A stretch of 64,000 nucleotides of DNA from Gammaproteobacteria bacterium (GTDB lineage Bacteria; Pseudomonadota; Gammaproteobacteria; Steroidobacterales; Rariloculaceae), in assembly GCA_017577365.1 (NCBI GenBank), contig PKRJ01000012.1:7945-71944 (forward strand), written 5' to 3'. Of the stretch, positions 54,384-63,408 are shown piece by piece; within the stretch, counting starts at the first letter, position 1, and the number at the start of each line of letters is the position of its first letter. The notes under the pieces are model-generated. The model ran no database searches, was not told the DNA's origin, and saw only the letters and a program-made list of their open reading frames with translations. The position numbers were made by a program, and so were the translations under genes.

Positions 54384-55247
54384 ATGAACGAGCCTGCCGA
54401 GAACGTCACGGACGACCTGCCTGAACGAGCCGCGCGGCGACGCGTGCAGAGCGGAGCTTCCCGGGCCGCGCCCTCGGTGCCGCACCGGGAGCCCGTCGAG
54501 ATCTTCGGCGTTCCGCTCACCCCCGAGACGCTCGAGGACGCGGTCGACCGGGTTGCGTGCTGCATCGACGCCGGACGCCCGTGCCATATCGGCGTCGTCA
54601 ACGCCGCCAAGCTCGTGAACATGCGGCGCACTCCGGCGCTCGCGAGAGCCGTGCTCGCTTCCGACGTGATCTATGCCGACGGGATGTCGATCGTGCTCGC
54701 GAGCCGGTTGCTCGGCTCGCCGCTGCCCGAGCGAGTCGCCGGCATCGACCTGATGCTCGGTATCCTGGAGCGCGGCAACCGAGCCGGTTACCGCGTGTAC
54801 TGTCTCGGCGCGACCGAAGAGGTGTCGCGGCGCGCGGCGAAGGCGATTACCGACCGGTTTCCGAACGTACACATCGTGGGCCGCCGCAACGGCTACTTCG
54901 ACGAGCGCGACGAGCCCGCGATCGTGGAGGATATCTTGCGGTCCGGAGCCCATGTGCTCTTCGTCGCGATCTCGTCGCCGAAGAAAGAGCTGTTCATGGC
55001 ACGCTGGGCGGATCGTCTGCCCCTCGTCACGCACGGCGTCGGCGGCTCGTTCGACGTGCTCGCCGGGCTCGTGCAGCGCGCTCCCCGCGTCTGGCAGCGA
55101 TGCGGCCTGGAATGGCTCTATCGCGTCGTCCAAGAGCCGCGCCGGCTTTGGAAACGGTATCTGACCACGAACAGCGCGTTCGGCTGGCTGCTCCTGACCG
55201 CCCTGCTGCGTCGCGCGTTTCGACTGGGGAACCGCCTCGCGCGCTAG
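54384..55247 (+). CDS. WecG/TagA/CpsF-family glycosyltransferase
   Basis: GT26-family enzyme that adds a sugar (often ManNAc-type) to an undecaprenyl-linked acceptor on the cytoplasmic face. Core motifs: VNAAKLVNMRR, SDVIYADGMSIVLASRLLG, ERVAGIDLMLGILE and LFVAISSPKKELFM, then GVGGSFDVLAGLVQRAPRVWQRCGLEW at the end. I choose ATG 54384 (MNEPAENV), giving 287 aa, near family length; the frame is open from 54186 but the extra 66 residues are not family-like and lie over the inverted repeat. Probably functions with the GT39-like and UbiA proteins in surface polysaccharide synthesis. Confidence 0.88.
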   Translation: MNEPAENVTDDLPERAARRRVQSGASRAAPSVPHREPVEIFGVPLTPETLEDAVDRVACCIDAGRPCHIGVVNAAKLVNMRRTPALARAVLASDVIYADGMSIVLASRLLGSPLPERVAGIDLMLGILERGNRAGYRVYCLGATEEVSRRAAKAITDRFPNVHIVGRRNGYFDERDEPAIVEDILRSGAHVLFVAISSPKKELFMARWADRLPLVTHGVGGSFDVLAGLVQRAPRVWQRCGLEWLYRVVQEPRRLWKRYLTTNSAFGWLLLTALLRRAFRLGNRLAR

Positions 55248-55263
55248 CTGCGTTCATCACGGA

Positions 55264-55875
55264 TCAAAGCTCGGGAATGTCGTCGAGCGAGCGCGCGGGC
55301 CCCCATCTCAGCGCCGCCCATACCGCGTTCGCGTCGCTGCAGATCGGCTCGAGCTGATACGACGCGCACGGTCCCCCGAGATGCAAGTAACCTCCGTCGA
55401 CTCGAGCGACGTGCTCTCGCGGCTCGGTCGCGAGCTGCCGTCGCGAGCGCTGACCGCCGCGGACCTCCACCGCTCGCGTGCTCTCGGGATCAAGCGACAA
55501 CACCCCCGCGGCGATCGAGAATTTTCCGCTCTCGCGCACGTCGATGCCGGTGAAACGCGGATCGTTCCTCGCCCGCGAGCCCAGGACCGCCTGGTACACG
55601 AGGTCGTAGGTTCCGTCGGCCTTCAGCAGCAGCCAGGATGCGAAGAACGGCCGCCTGTTACCGAACAGCGGATCGGCGACGCCGAGCTCACGGCGGTACC
55701 ACATGCCGACGAGATTCTCCCGCGTCGGCGGCTTGCCGGGCAGCGCCCGTGAAGCGTCGAAGGGCCGCAGCTCGGGGAAAACGGTGCGCGGATCGGCGTG
55801 CACGTTCCGCCCCGCAAAGGACACGCAACCGCTTACGCTCACGGCGATGAGCACACCAAGCACGAGCGATCTCAT
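55264..55875 (-). CDS. Lipoprotein of unknown function
   Basis: 203-aa putative lipoprotein: ATG 55875 (MRSLVLGVLIAVSVSGCVSF) has lipobox VSGC at about Cys17, preceded by AAGGGGGCG. The mature part is mainly polar, with VGMWYRRELG, LLLKADGTYDLVYQ and GKFSIAAGVLSLDPES, giving the impression of a lipocalin-like or beta-barrel fold, not assigned to a family. Convergent with the WecG-like gene 16 bp away. Envelope location is likely; the role is unknown. Confidence 0.65.
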   Translation of the reverse strand: MRSLVLGVLIAVSVSGCVSFAGRNVHADPRTVFPELRPFDASRALPGKPPTRENLVGMWYRRELGVADPLFGNRRPFFASWLLLKADGTYDLVYQAVLGSRARNDPRFTGIDVRESGKFSIAAGVLSLDPESTRAVEVRGGQRSRRQLATEPREHVARVDGGYLHLGGPCASYQLEPICSDANAVWAALRWGPARSLDDIPEL

Positions 55876-56100
55876 ACTTCGCCCCCTTCGACGACACACG
55901 AATCGTCACCGCCATCGGGTCTCTTGAGACCGCCTCGAACGCCGATCGTTCCCGTGATCGGAAGCATCGCCGCCCTTCTTGCGACGAGCCGCCCCCTGCT
56001 TCCCCAATGCTCCGGCGTTCGGGTCGTAGCTGCCGCGATCGCCGCTCCGCGGGAGGATAGGATACGCTTGGCGGACGAGCCGTCAGCGGAAAGTCAGCCC

Positions 56101-56286
56101 ATGCCGATCATCATCCTGCTCATCCTCGCCGCCCTCGTCGCGACCTTCGGCTTCTGGGATACCGTCCAGGGGATCCTCGGAGCGATCGGCGTCGTGATCC
56201 TCTTGATCGCGCTGTTCGCGGCGTTGCTCGCGGCGATCGGCGTGCTGCTGTGGCGGCGCGCGAAACGCCGCTTCTCGAATCGCTGA
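56101..56286 (+). CDS. Small two-helix membrane protein
   Basis: 61-aa protein that is almost entirely hydrophobic: helices at about 3-20 (IIILLILAALVATFGFW) and 27-50 (ILGAIGVVILLIALFAALLA), then a basic tail LLWRRAKRRFSNR. Positive-inside reasoning puts the C-terminus in the cytoplasm. GGAAAG lies 10 nt before ATG 56101; the frame is open further upstream to 55798 but that part looks non-coding. No homology assigned. Confidence 0.6.
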   Translation: MPIIILLILAALVATFGFWDTVQGILGAIGVVILLIALFAALLAAIGVLLWRRAKRRFSNR

Positions 56287-56348
56287 ACGCTCGGGGACGG
56301 ACGGATCTCGACCGGCTGCGACGTTCTCGCGCGCACGCGAGCGGGGCG

Positions 56349-57113
56349 CTAACGGGACTCGAGCCCGGAATTGATCTCGATCGCGACGCCCGCCGGATCC
56401 GTGATCATCGCCGCGGCACCGCCGAACAGAAGCTCGCACTCGATGCCTTGCTCGGCGAGCTTCGCGCAGAACGCGCCGACGTCCTCGACGCCGATGCCCG
56501 TATGATCGAGCACACGGCCGCGGGTCGGCGCCGGGGCAGTCTCGGCGCGGCGGAACTCGAGTCGGGCGCCCGGAATGGACGTAACGGCTCGTTCGCCCTC
56601 GCCGCTCGTGCGCGCGCCCAGCACCCGCTCCCACCATTCGCGCTGCGCGTCCGGATCGGTCGATGCGAAAGCGACCGAGCGGTGCGCGATCGGCGCCTCG
56701 AGCGACGGCGCGCTATGGAAATGCACTTCGACTCCGCCCGGCATCGTCGCGACGAAACGCGACTCGCTCGAACTCGAGATCGGAACGCCTGCCGCGGCGA
56801 GCGCGGCGCGCACGCCGGCGATATCTCGGACGTCGAACGCGATATGCTCGAGCGCCGATCCTTGCGTACCGCCGACGCCGTTGCCGTTCGTGAGGATCAG
56901 AAGAACGCCCGGAAACTTCACGAACAGCAGCGGCGGATTGCCGGAAGGCTCGCCGCCGAGCACGTCGACCCAAATCCTCTTCTGCGCTTCGACGTCCGAA
57001 ACCAGCAGGTGATGGTGTCCCATCGTCACGCCGGCTTCGTTGAACGGGAGCACCTGCGCGCGGGCAACGGCGGACGCGGCAAAGACGAGCGCGAACATTG
57101 GCAAGCGAAACAT
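56349..57113 (-). CDS. Exported VOC (glyoxalase/bleomycin-resistance) superfamily protein
   Basis: 254 aa with two VOC modules (about 25-130 and 135-250) preceded by a signal peptide (MFRLPMFALVFAASAVARAQ). Metal-ligand candidates are His in GHHHLLVSDVE, Glu/His in ALEHIAFDV and HFHSAP, and DHTGIGVEDV, with terminal VAIEINSGLE. VOC enzymes isomerise or open small molecules using a metal; periplasmic members are uncommon and the substrate is unknown. The start is ATG 57113; an alternative at 57164 adds a polar extension incompatible with the signal. Confidence 0.8.
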   Translation of the reverse strand: MFRLPMFALVFAASAVARAQVLPFNEAGVTMGHHHLLVSDVEAQKRIWVDVLGGEPSGNPPLLFVKFPGVLLILTNGNGVGGTQGSALEHIAFDVRDIAGVRAALAAAGVPISSSSESRFVATMPGGVEVHFHSAPSLEAPIAHRSVAFASTDPDAQREWWERVLGARTSGEGERAVTSIPGARLEFRRAETAPAPTRGRVLDHTGIGVEDVGAFCAKLAEQGIECELLFGGAAAMITDPAGVAIEINSGLESR

Positions 57114-57340
57114 GGGCGGCAAGGCTATCACAGCTTCGCCGCGCGAAAAACGCTCGACTTGCACCGTCTCCGTGCACGATGCACTGCTTCTGCGCTCGCG
57201 TCCTGCCCCCTATCGGTGCGCCGCGACAATTCGTACTAGCCGCTATGCGCGATCCTTCCGATCTGTGAATTGCAACGAGACGACGAGGCCGTTCGGCTGC
57301 TATTGATCTCGCCTCCTCGTCAAAGGACGGACTTGGGGCT

Positions 57341-58417
57341 ATGCGAGTGATCAAGGAGGCGACACGCGCGGCATGCGCCGCGGAGCCCACCGATCCCGCC
57401 CACCATCCCGCGCTGCTGCAGAACCGTCTCGGCGCGGATGCCGACATCGGCCGAATGCTCGGCACGCTGCTCGCGAATCTCGACGGCATGGTCTATCGCT
57501 ATGTCCGTCACGACGACGATTGGGTGCTCGAGTTCGCGAGCGACGGCTGCCTCTCACTGCTCGGCGTTCCATCCGTCGAGTTGCTGCTCGCTCCTCGAGC
57601 GTCCTACGACGCCTTGATTCACCCCGACGACCGCACCGCGGTCGACGAGTCGATTCTTCGCGCGATCCACGATCGACAGCGCTACGACGTCGAGTAGCCG
57701 CGCGTCGATCTCGCGACGGGCAAGGTGATCGGCTGCGAAGCCCTGCTTCGCTGGCATCCCGTCGACGACGAGCGGCCGGTCGATCCGGCACGCTTCATCT
57801 CGGTCGCGGAGGAAACGGGTCTGATCGTTCCCATCGGCGCGTGGGTGCTGAAGACCGCGTGCGCGCAGAACGTGCTCTGGCAGAAGATGGGGTTGAAGCG
57901 CTTCTGCGTCTCGGTGAACGTGTCGTCGCGGCAGTTCCGGCAGGACGATTTCGTCGACTCGATCGCCGCGGTGCTCGACGAGACGGGCCTCGATCCCGCG
58001 TGCCTCGAGATCGAGCTCACCGAAAGCATGGTGATGCACGACGCCGAGAAGATGATCCAGATGCTGCACGCGATCAAACGCTTGGGCGTGCAGATCGCGG
58101 TCGACGATTTCGGCACCGGCTATTCGAGCCTGAGCTACCTGAAGCGCTTCCCGGTCGATCGTCTCAAGGTCGACCGCTCGTTCGTCAAGGACCTCGCGAC
58201 GAACCCCGACGACGCGACGATCGTCAGCACGATCATCGCGCTCGGACACAACCTCGGGCTCAAGGTCGTGGCCGAGGGCGTCGAGACCGAAGCGCAGGTC
58301 GAGTTTCTGCGGCGCAACGGCTGCGACGAGCTGCAGGGCTACCACTTCGGCAAGCCGATGCCGGCCTCGCGGCTCCTCTCCTCCCTCGCGTGGATCCGGC
58401 CGCGCGGCGCGCGCTAG
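57341..58417 (+). pseudogene. Amber-interrupted PAS-EAL relic lacking a GGDEF domain
   Basis: One continuous reading frame with a single TAG at 57695-57697. Before it: a 118-codon PAS-type sensor (GMVYRYVRHDDDWVLEFASD, ALIHPDDRTAV, ending RYDVE). After it, in the same frame: an EAL domain starting mid-fold at PRVDLATGKVIGCEALLRW, with intact catalytic motifs NVSSRQF, ELTESM, DDFGTGYSSLSYL and EGVETEA, ending at 58417. Full-length relatives are PAS-GGDEF-EAL; here the GGDEF and the first EAL strand are gone, and the junction itself makes the stop codon. A truncated EAL could reinitiate at GTG 57725, but a functional cyclic-di-GMP phosphodiesterase is doubtful without its first strand. Confidence 0.82.
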
Positions 58418-58488
58418 GCAGCGTCTGTGCGAGCCGCGCGCACGAGGACGGTCGATCCGGCGGCGCGCGCTATCTAGTAGATCGACGC

Positions 58489-58899
58489 TCAGCCGGCCGG
58501 CGGCATCGCCTCGAACCTCGGCAGGCTCGGGTCGATGTGATCCCACGACAGCGCCCTCTTCGCGTAGATCACGCTGTCCGGCTTGAACATCTCGGGATCG
58601 TCGAGCATGGCCGCGTTCACGATCACGACGCCCGGCATCGCTTCGCCCTTGTCGAACACCATGCCGCCGCACGTCGGGCAGAAATGGCGATAGATCATCA
58701 TGCCGCTATCGCCCTTCTTGCCGTACGACCGATATTCGCCGATCACGGTCACGGCGTGCTCCGGCATACCGATCGCCGCGTAGTGGCCGCACCCGACCTT
58801 GCGGCAGTCTAGGCACTGGCAGAAGCCCTGAAACAGCGGTTCCCCCTCGGCTTCGAACCGCAAGCCGCCGCACAAGCAAGATCCTTTCATCGTCGGCAT
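58489..58899 (-). CDS. GFA/CENP-V (DUF636) family zinc protein
   Basis: 136-aa protein of the glutathione-dependent formaldehyde-activating enzyme family. The Cys ligands of the two zinc sites are present: GSCLCGGLRF, FCQCLDCRKVG and HFCPTCGGMVFD. The ATG at 58899 (MPTMKGSCLCGG) is preceded by GGAGGAATCG; the frame opens four codons earlier at GTG 58911. Many members are annotated as GFA without proof of formaldehyde activity. Cytoplasmic, single gene. Confidence 0.88.
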   Translation of the reverse strand: MPTMKGSCLCGGLRFEAEGEPLFQGFCQCLDCRKVGCGHYAAIGMPEHAVTVIGEYRSYGKKGDSGMMIYRHFCPTCGGMVFDKGEAMPGVVIVNAAMLDDPEMFKPDSVIYAKRALSWDHIDPSLPRFEAMPPAG

Positions 58900-59141
58900 C
58901 GATTCCTCCACGCAGTCTTCCGATCGAGCGGCGTATGCTCGAAGTATCCATTCGTCTCCTTGCGGCGGCCAAGGCGCTGGCCCAACGCGGGGCCCGATTC
59001 TCGCGCCGCCGGTCCGAGCGGCGCAAGCGAGCGCGGAGCGCCGTAGTGCCCTCGCCGGGCTGGCCTAAAGCCGGACACCCGCGCTAATCTCCTGCCTCAC
59101 TGATATTCGGCTCGATCAGAGAAAAACGGGGGAGTATCGCT

Positions 59142-61835
59142 ATGAGTCGAAGGTCTCGCGCGGTCCTGCTCGCGTCCCTGGTTCCGGCGTTTCTGCTCGC
59201 GGGCGGATTCGGCGTCGCCCACGCCCAGAACGCGGGAGCGCCAGCCGTCCAGGCGACCAAATGGTCGGATCCGGCCACTTGGCCGAATCGCACGCTTCCG
59301 GCCGCCGGCGACAAGGTCGTCATCGCCAAAGACCAGCACGTGATCCTCGATATCAGCCCCCCGGCTCTGGGCGGTCTCACCATCGAAGGCAAGCTCACGT
59401 TCTCGAACGACGTCGACCTCGAGCTCACGACCGAGTGGATCGTGCTGCACGGCGAGCTCGAGATCGGCACACCGGACAGGCCGCATACGCGTAACGCGGC
59501 GATCACGTTCACGAACGACGTCCCCGACGAGAACGTCATGGGCATGGGTGACCGCGGCATCATGATCATGGGCGGCACCCTGAACCTGCATGGCGATCGG
59601 ACGCACACGTGGACGAAACTCGCCGCGACGGCCGAGAAAGGCGCCACGCAGATCGAGGTTCTCGATGCTTCGGGCTGGCGCGTCGGCGACGAGATCGTGC
59701 TCGCGTCGACCGACTACAACCCGCGCCAAGCCGAGGTTCGCAGGATCACGGCGATCCGCGGCAACAGGATCACGCTCGATCGTCCGCTCGAGTGGATGCA
59801 CTTCGGCAAGATCACGTTCGAGATCGACGAGCGCGGCGAGGTCGGGCTTCTCACGCGCAACATCAAGATCCGGGCGTCGGAGGACGCCGAGGAGACTTAC
59901 TTCGGCGGCCACATCATGGCGATGGCCGGCAGCACGATGCACGTCTCCGGCGTCGAGCTCTCTCGCATGGGGCAGCATCTGACCCTCGCGCGCTATCCGA
60001 TTCACTGGCACCTCGTCGGTGATGCGACGGGTCAGTACATCAAGAACTCGGCGATCCACGACACGTGGAACCGCTGCGTGACGGTGCACGGCACGCACAA
60101 CCTGCGCATCGAGAACAACGTGACCTACAACAACGTCGGTCACTGCTTCTTCCTCGAGGACGGCATCGAGACCGGCAACGAGTTCGTCAGGAACCTGGCG
60201 ATCCAGACCAAGTGCCATCCGACGAAGCCCTGCATGCCCGTCAATCTCGCTCCGAAAGGCGAGGCCGGATTCACGAGCGAGAATCGCATGGCCTACAGGG
60301 AGACGAGCTTTTTCGGCGGCGACGTCCTGCTGCCCTCGGATAACACGGTCTCGTCCTTCTGGATCACGAATCCGGACAACACGTTCATCGACAACGTGGC
60401 CGCAGGTTCCGATGCGAACGGCTTCTGGCTGTCGCTGCCCGAGCATCCGATCGGTGCGTTCGAGGGCACGGAGATCGCGCAAACGGTGTGGCCGCGCCGC
60501 ACGCCGCTGCGCGAGTTCCGGGGCAACGTGGCCCACTCGAACTACGACGGGTTCATGTTCGACCGGAACATCAACGAGGAGAACGCCTTCGGCTTGGCCG
60601 GACCCTCGTACATGCCGAAGGAAAACCCCGCCGACCCGAGCAGCAAGGGCGTGCAGGCGCACTTCGAGAATCTAACCACCTACAAGAATCGCCATGGCGG
60701 CGTCTGGGGCCGGGGCGAGCTGCACGTCTTCAGGAACTTGAAGTCGGCGGACAATGCCATCGGGTTCACGCACTCGAGCGGCTCCTTCGGCGCCGACGAG
60801 TTCACGTCACGCGTGATCGATTCGCTGTTCGTCGGCGAAACCGAGAACATCGGCAATCCCGTGACGCCGGAGGAAAAAGCGTACGGCCGCAGCCTGCCGA
60901 AGCCGCTGATTCCTGACTATCCGATCCGCGCCTACGAGTACTACGACTACCGACATGACGTCATCAACACGACGTTCGTGAACTATCAGGACAACGAGCT
61001 GCGCCGATCGGGAGCGCTTTCGTGGTTGCTGTATACGGGCGCCGGCGTGACCACCGAGAACACGATCTCGGGCGCGAAGTTCGTGAGCGCCAAGCCCGTG
61101 TACTTTCCGAAGATCGACTGGAAGTTCGATAGCGACAACCGCAATGCCATCTCGTGGCGAAGCATCGCGATCCACGATCTCGACGGCTCGACGACGGGTA
61201 TCCCCGATTCCTACATCCTGCTTCACGACGGGGAGAACAATAGCGTCGCGACGGACGACACCTGCGAGATTCATCCAGACTGGAACGCCGCTGTCTGCAC
61301 GGGTGATATCGGCCGCGTAGCTTTCGGTCTCTTCAGGCGCGGAGCCACGAGGGGTGCCGGTCTTGCGCTTCCCGATATTCCCCGACGGGCCACTGCGCTT
61401 GCGCGCATGGCCGGTCCTGCCCCTGCTGCCGCGGCCGCACCAGCGCCTGCGACCGGTCCTGGAGCTGGACCTGCTCCTCAACCGCCGATCGTCCTGAGCC
61501 GCAATGGCACGGACCACGAGATCACGGGCATGGGGACCACCGTGCGCGCGGGCACCGAGGTCCGCGTGAAGACCGAGCGACCGGAGCTGACCATCAGCCT
61601 GAGCGAAATGGCCGAAGGCTCATGGGTCGTGTTCGAGCTGCCGGGCTTCACCGAGGCGACCTCCGGGAAGCAGCAGGCGAGCCTCGACGCCCTGCGCAAG
61701 GCGACCGAGACCTCGTTTTACAAGGCTCCGGACGCTGTCTGGGTGAAGCTGGTCATTCCGACCGCGCCGAAGGGCGTTGGAAGGGATGAGTTCGGACCGT
61801 TGGACAGCCAGACCAGTATCGTGGTGCGGCGATAA
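59142..61835 (+). CDS. Secreted G8-domain / right-handed beta-helix protein
   Basis: 897-aa exported protein. The signal peptide MSRRSRAVLLASLVPAFLLA ends near FGVAHAQ. Residues about 38-150 are a G8-type beta domain (KWSDPATWPNRTLPAAGDKV, LTIEGKLTF, ELTTEWIVLHGELEIG), and about 230-650 form parallel beta-helix repeats with HWHLVGD, NRCVTVHGTHNLRIENNVTY and DGIETGNEFV. A Pro/Ala-rich linker (about 760-785) leads to a short C-terminal beta region. G8 plus beta-helix is the architecture of animal CEMIP/TMEM2 hyaluronan-degrading proteins and fibrocystin; bacterial members exist but their substrate is unknown. GGGGGAG precedes the ATG. Solitary gene, convergent with amtB. Confidence 0.85.
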   Translation: MSRRSRAVLLASLVPAFLLAGGFGVAHAQNAGAPAVQATKWSDPATWPNRTLPAAGDKVVIAKDQHVILDISPPALGGLTIEGKLTFSNDVDLELTTEWIVLHGELEIGTPDRPHTRNAAITFTNDVPDENVMGMGDRGIMIMGGTLNLHGDRTHTWTKLAATAEKGATQIEVLDASGWRVGDEIVLASTDYNPRQAEVRRITAIRGNRITLDRPLEWMHFGKITFEIDERGEVGLLTRNIKIRASEDAEETYFGGHIMAMAGSTMHVSGVELSRMGQHLTLARYPIHWHLVGDATGQYIKNSAIHDTWNRCVTVHGTHNLRIENNVTYNNVGHCFFLEDGIETGNEFVRNLAIQTKCHPTKPCMPVNLAPKGEAGFTSENRMAYRETSFFGGDVLLPSDNTVSSFWITNPDNTFIDNVAAGSDANGFWLSLPEHPIGAFEGTEIAQTVWPRRTPLREFRGNVAHSNYDGFMFDRNINEENAFGLAGPSYMPKENPADPSSKGVQAHFENLTTYKNRHGGVWGRGELHVFRNLKSADNAIGFTHSSGSFGADEFTSRVIDSLFVGETENIGNPVTPEEKAYGRSLPKPLIPDYPIRAYEYYDYRHDVINTTFVNYQDNELRRSGALSWLLYTGAGVTTENTISGAKFVSAKPVYFPKIDWKFDSDNRNAISWRSIAIHDLDGSTTGIPDSYILLHDGENNSVATDDTCEIHPDWNAAVCTGDIGRVAFGLFRRGATRGAGLALPDIPRRATALARMAGPAPAAAAAPAPATGPGAGPAPQPPIVLSRNGTDHEITGMGTTVRAGTEVRVKTERPELTISLSEMAEGSWVVFELPGFTEATSGKQQASLDALRKATETSFYKAPDAVWVKLVIPTAPKGVGRDEFGPLDSQTSIVVRR

Positions 61836-61976
61836 GTCGAGCCGGATCGTTGCCTGGGACGGCAATGATCTTCCGGCCGTTCGGCGCAGCAAGGATGGTG
61901 CGTGCGCTGAACCAGCGTCCCTTCTGCGACGCAGTCGCCGAAGCGGGAACAAACTCGCGAATGCGAAACGCACATT

Positions 61977-62004
61977 GGGGCCGCCGGCATACACCGGCGG
62001 CCCC
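61977..62004. terminator. Strong hairpin between the G8 gene and amtB
   Basis: GGGGCCGCCGG and CCGGCGGCCCC form a perfect 11-bp GC stem around CATACA, between the convergent G8 (stop 61835) and amtB (stop 62022) genes. There is no T-run on either side. It is well placed as a bidirectional terminator that would work through factor-assisted or hairpin-only termination. Confidence 0.6.
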
Positions 62005-62021
62005 TCGACGCGGGTGGAAGC

Positions 62022-63320
62022 TCAGGTCAGGTTGTAGCCCTTCTCGTCGTGCAGCGCGAGATCGAGGCCTTCCTCCTCGCTCTCGGCGCCGACCCGAAGC
62101 CCGATCAGGGCATCGACCACCTTGAGAATCACGAAGCTCACGACGCCGCAGTAGACGATCGTCACCACGACGCCGAGCGCCTGGAGCCCGACCTGCTGGA
62201 GGATCGTGACGCCGTCCTCGAGGCCCGCGCCGCCGAGGCCCGCGTCGACGAAGACGCCCGTCAAGATCGCGCCGACGATGCCGCCGATGCCGTGGACGCC
62301 GAACGCGTCGAGCGAATCGTCGTAGCCGAGCGCGACCTTGACCTTGACGACGGCGAGGTAGCAGAGGAAGCCCGACGCGACGCCGATCACCAGGGCGCCC
62401 ATCGGGCCGACGAAGCCCGATGCCGGCGTGATCGCGACGAGACCCGCGACGGCGCCCGACGCGAGGCCGAGCGCGCTCGGCTTGCCGTGCTTCCACCACT
62501 CCGAGAACATCCACGTGAGGGCCGCCGAGGCCGTCGCAACCTGCGTGACCAGCATCGCCATGCCGGCCGTGCCGTCCGCGGCGAGCTCGCTGCCCGCGTT
62601 GAAGCCGAACCAGCCGACCCAGAGCATGCCGGCGCCGACGAGCGTCAGCACGAGGTTGCTCGGCTTCATCGGCGTCTGCGGAAAACCGCGGCGCTTGCCC
62701 ACGACGAGCGCGGCGACGAGGCCCGCGATGCCCGCATTGATGTGCACGACGGTGCCGCCCGCGAAGTCCAGGACGCCGAGCGAGCCGAGCCAGCCTCCGC
62801 CCCAGACCCAGTGCGCGATCGGCGCATAGACGAGCGTGACCCAGAGGCCGATGAACCAGAGCAGCGCCGAGAATTTCATGCGCTCGGCGAAGGCGCCGAC
62901 GATGAGCGCAGGCGTGATGATCGCGAACGTGAGCTGGAACGTCGCAAACACGGTCTCGGGGATCGTGCCCTGAAGCGAGGCCGTGGATACGCCGCTCATG
63001 AACGCTTTGGTGCTGATGTCGCCGATGAAGCTCCCCATGTCCGTGCCGAAGGCGAGGCTGTAGCCGTAGAGCGCCCAGATCACCGTCACGAGGCACGTGA
63101 TCGTGAAGCACTGCATCATGACCGACAGCGCGTTCTTGGCTCGGACCATGCCCGCGTAGAACAGCGAGAGGCCCGGGATCGTCATGAACAGCACGAGCGC
63201 CGTCGACGTCAGCATCCAAGCCGTGTCGCCGGAATCGATGACCGCGGACTCGTCCGCGAGCCCGGTCGCGGCGGCGAGATACGCGAAAGCGCCGGCGCCC
63301 GTTCTCAGTAGAGCCTTCAT
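62022..63320 (-). CDS. amtB: Ammonium transporter
   Basis: Amt/Mep family channel of 432 aa with the expected signal peptide (about 1-22) and eleven helices. Conserved segments: WMLTSTALVLFMTIPGLSLF, GGWLGSLGVLDFAGGTVVHI (pore His in VHI), GWFGFNAGSELAADG and DDSLDAFGVHGIGGIVGAIL (second pore His). The start ATG at 63320 has GTAGGAGG. It stands without glnK, its usual partner. Only 88 bp separate it from an IS3-family element; no sigma-54 motif lies in that stretch, although amtB genes are often RpoN-dependent, so insertion may have removed its native control. Confidence 0.95.
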   Translation of the reverse strand: MKALLRTGAGAFAYLAAATGLADESAVIDSGDTAWMLTSTALVLFMTIPGLSLFYAGMVRAKNALSVMMQCFTITCLVTVIWALYGYSLAFGTDMGSFIGDISTKAFMSGVSTASLQGTIPETVFATFQLTFAIITPALIVGAFAERMKFSALLWFIGLWVTLVYAPIAHWVWGGGWLGSLGVLDFAGGTVVHINAGIAGLVAALVVGKRRGFPQTPMKPSNLVLTLVGAGMLWVGWFGFNAGSELAADGTAGMAMLVTQVATASAALTWMFSEWWKHGKPSALGLASGAVAGLVAITPASGFVGPMGALVIGVASGFLCYLAVVKVKVALGYDDSLDAFGVHGIGGIVGAILTGVFVDAGLGGAGLEDGVTILQQVGLQALGVVVTIVYCGVVSFVILKVVDALIGLRVGAESEEEGLDLALHDEKGYNLT

Positions 63321-63408
63321 TGTGTTGTTCCTCCTACGAAATCAAAGCGCCTGATCGCCGGTCTCGCCGGTTCTGATTCTGACTGCGGAGTCGAGGTCGG
63401 AGACGAAG

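Noticed and set aside
59097..60662. 521-codon minus-strand frame opposite the G8 protein
   Set aside because: Low-complexity shadow of the G8 coding sequence, with no start signal or family motif.
63321..63408. Sigma-54 promoter for amtB
   Set aside because: Searched because amtB is often RpoN-dependent, but no GGCA-Y-N5-TTGC match lies between the start codon and the IS end.
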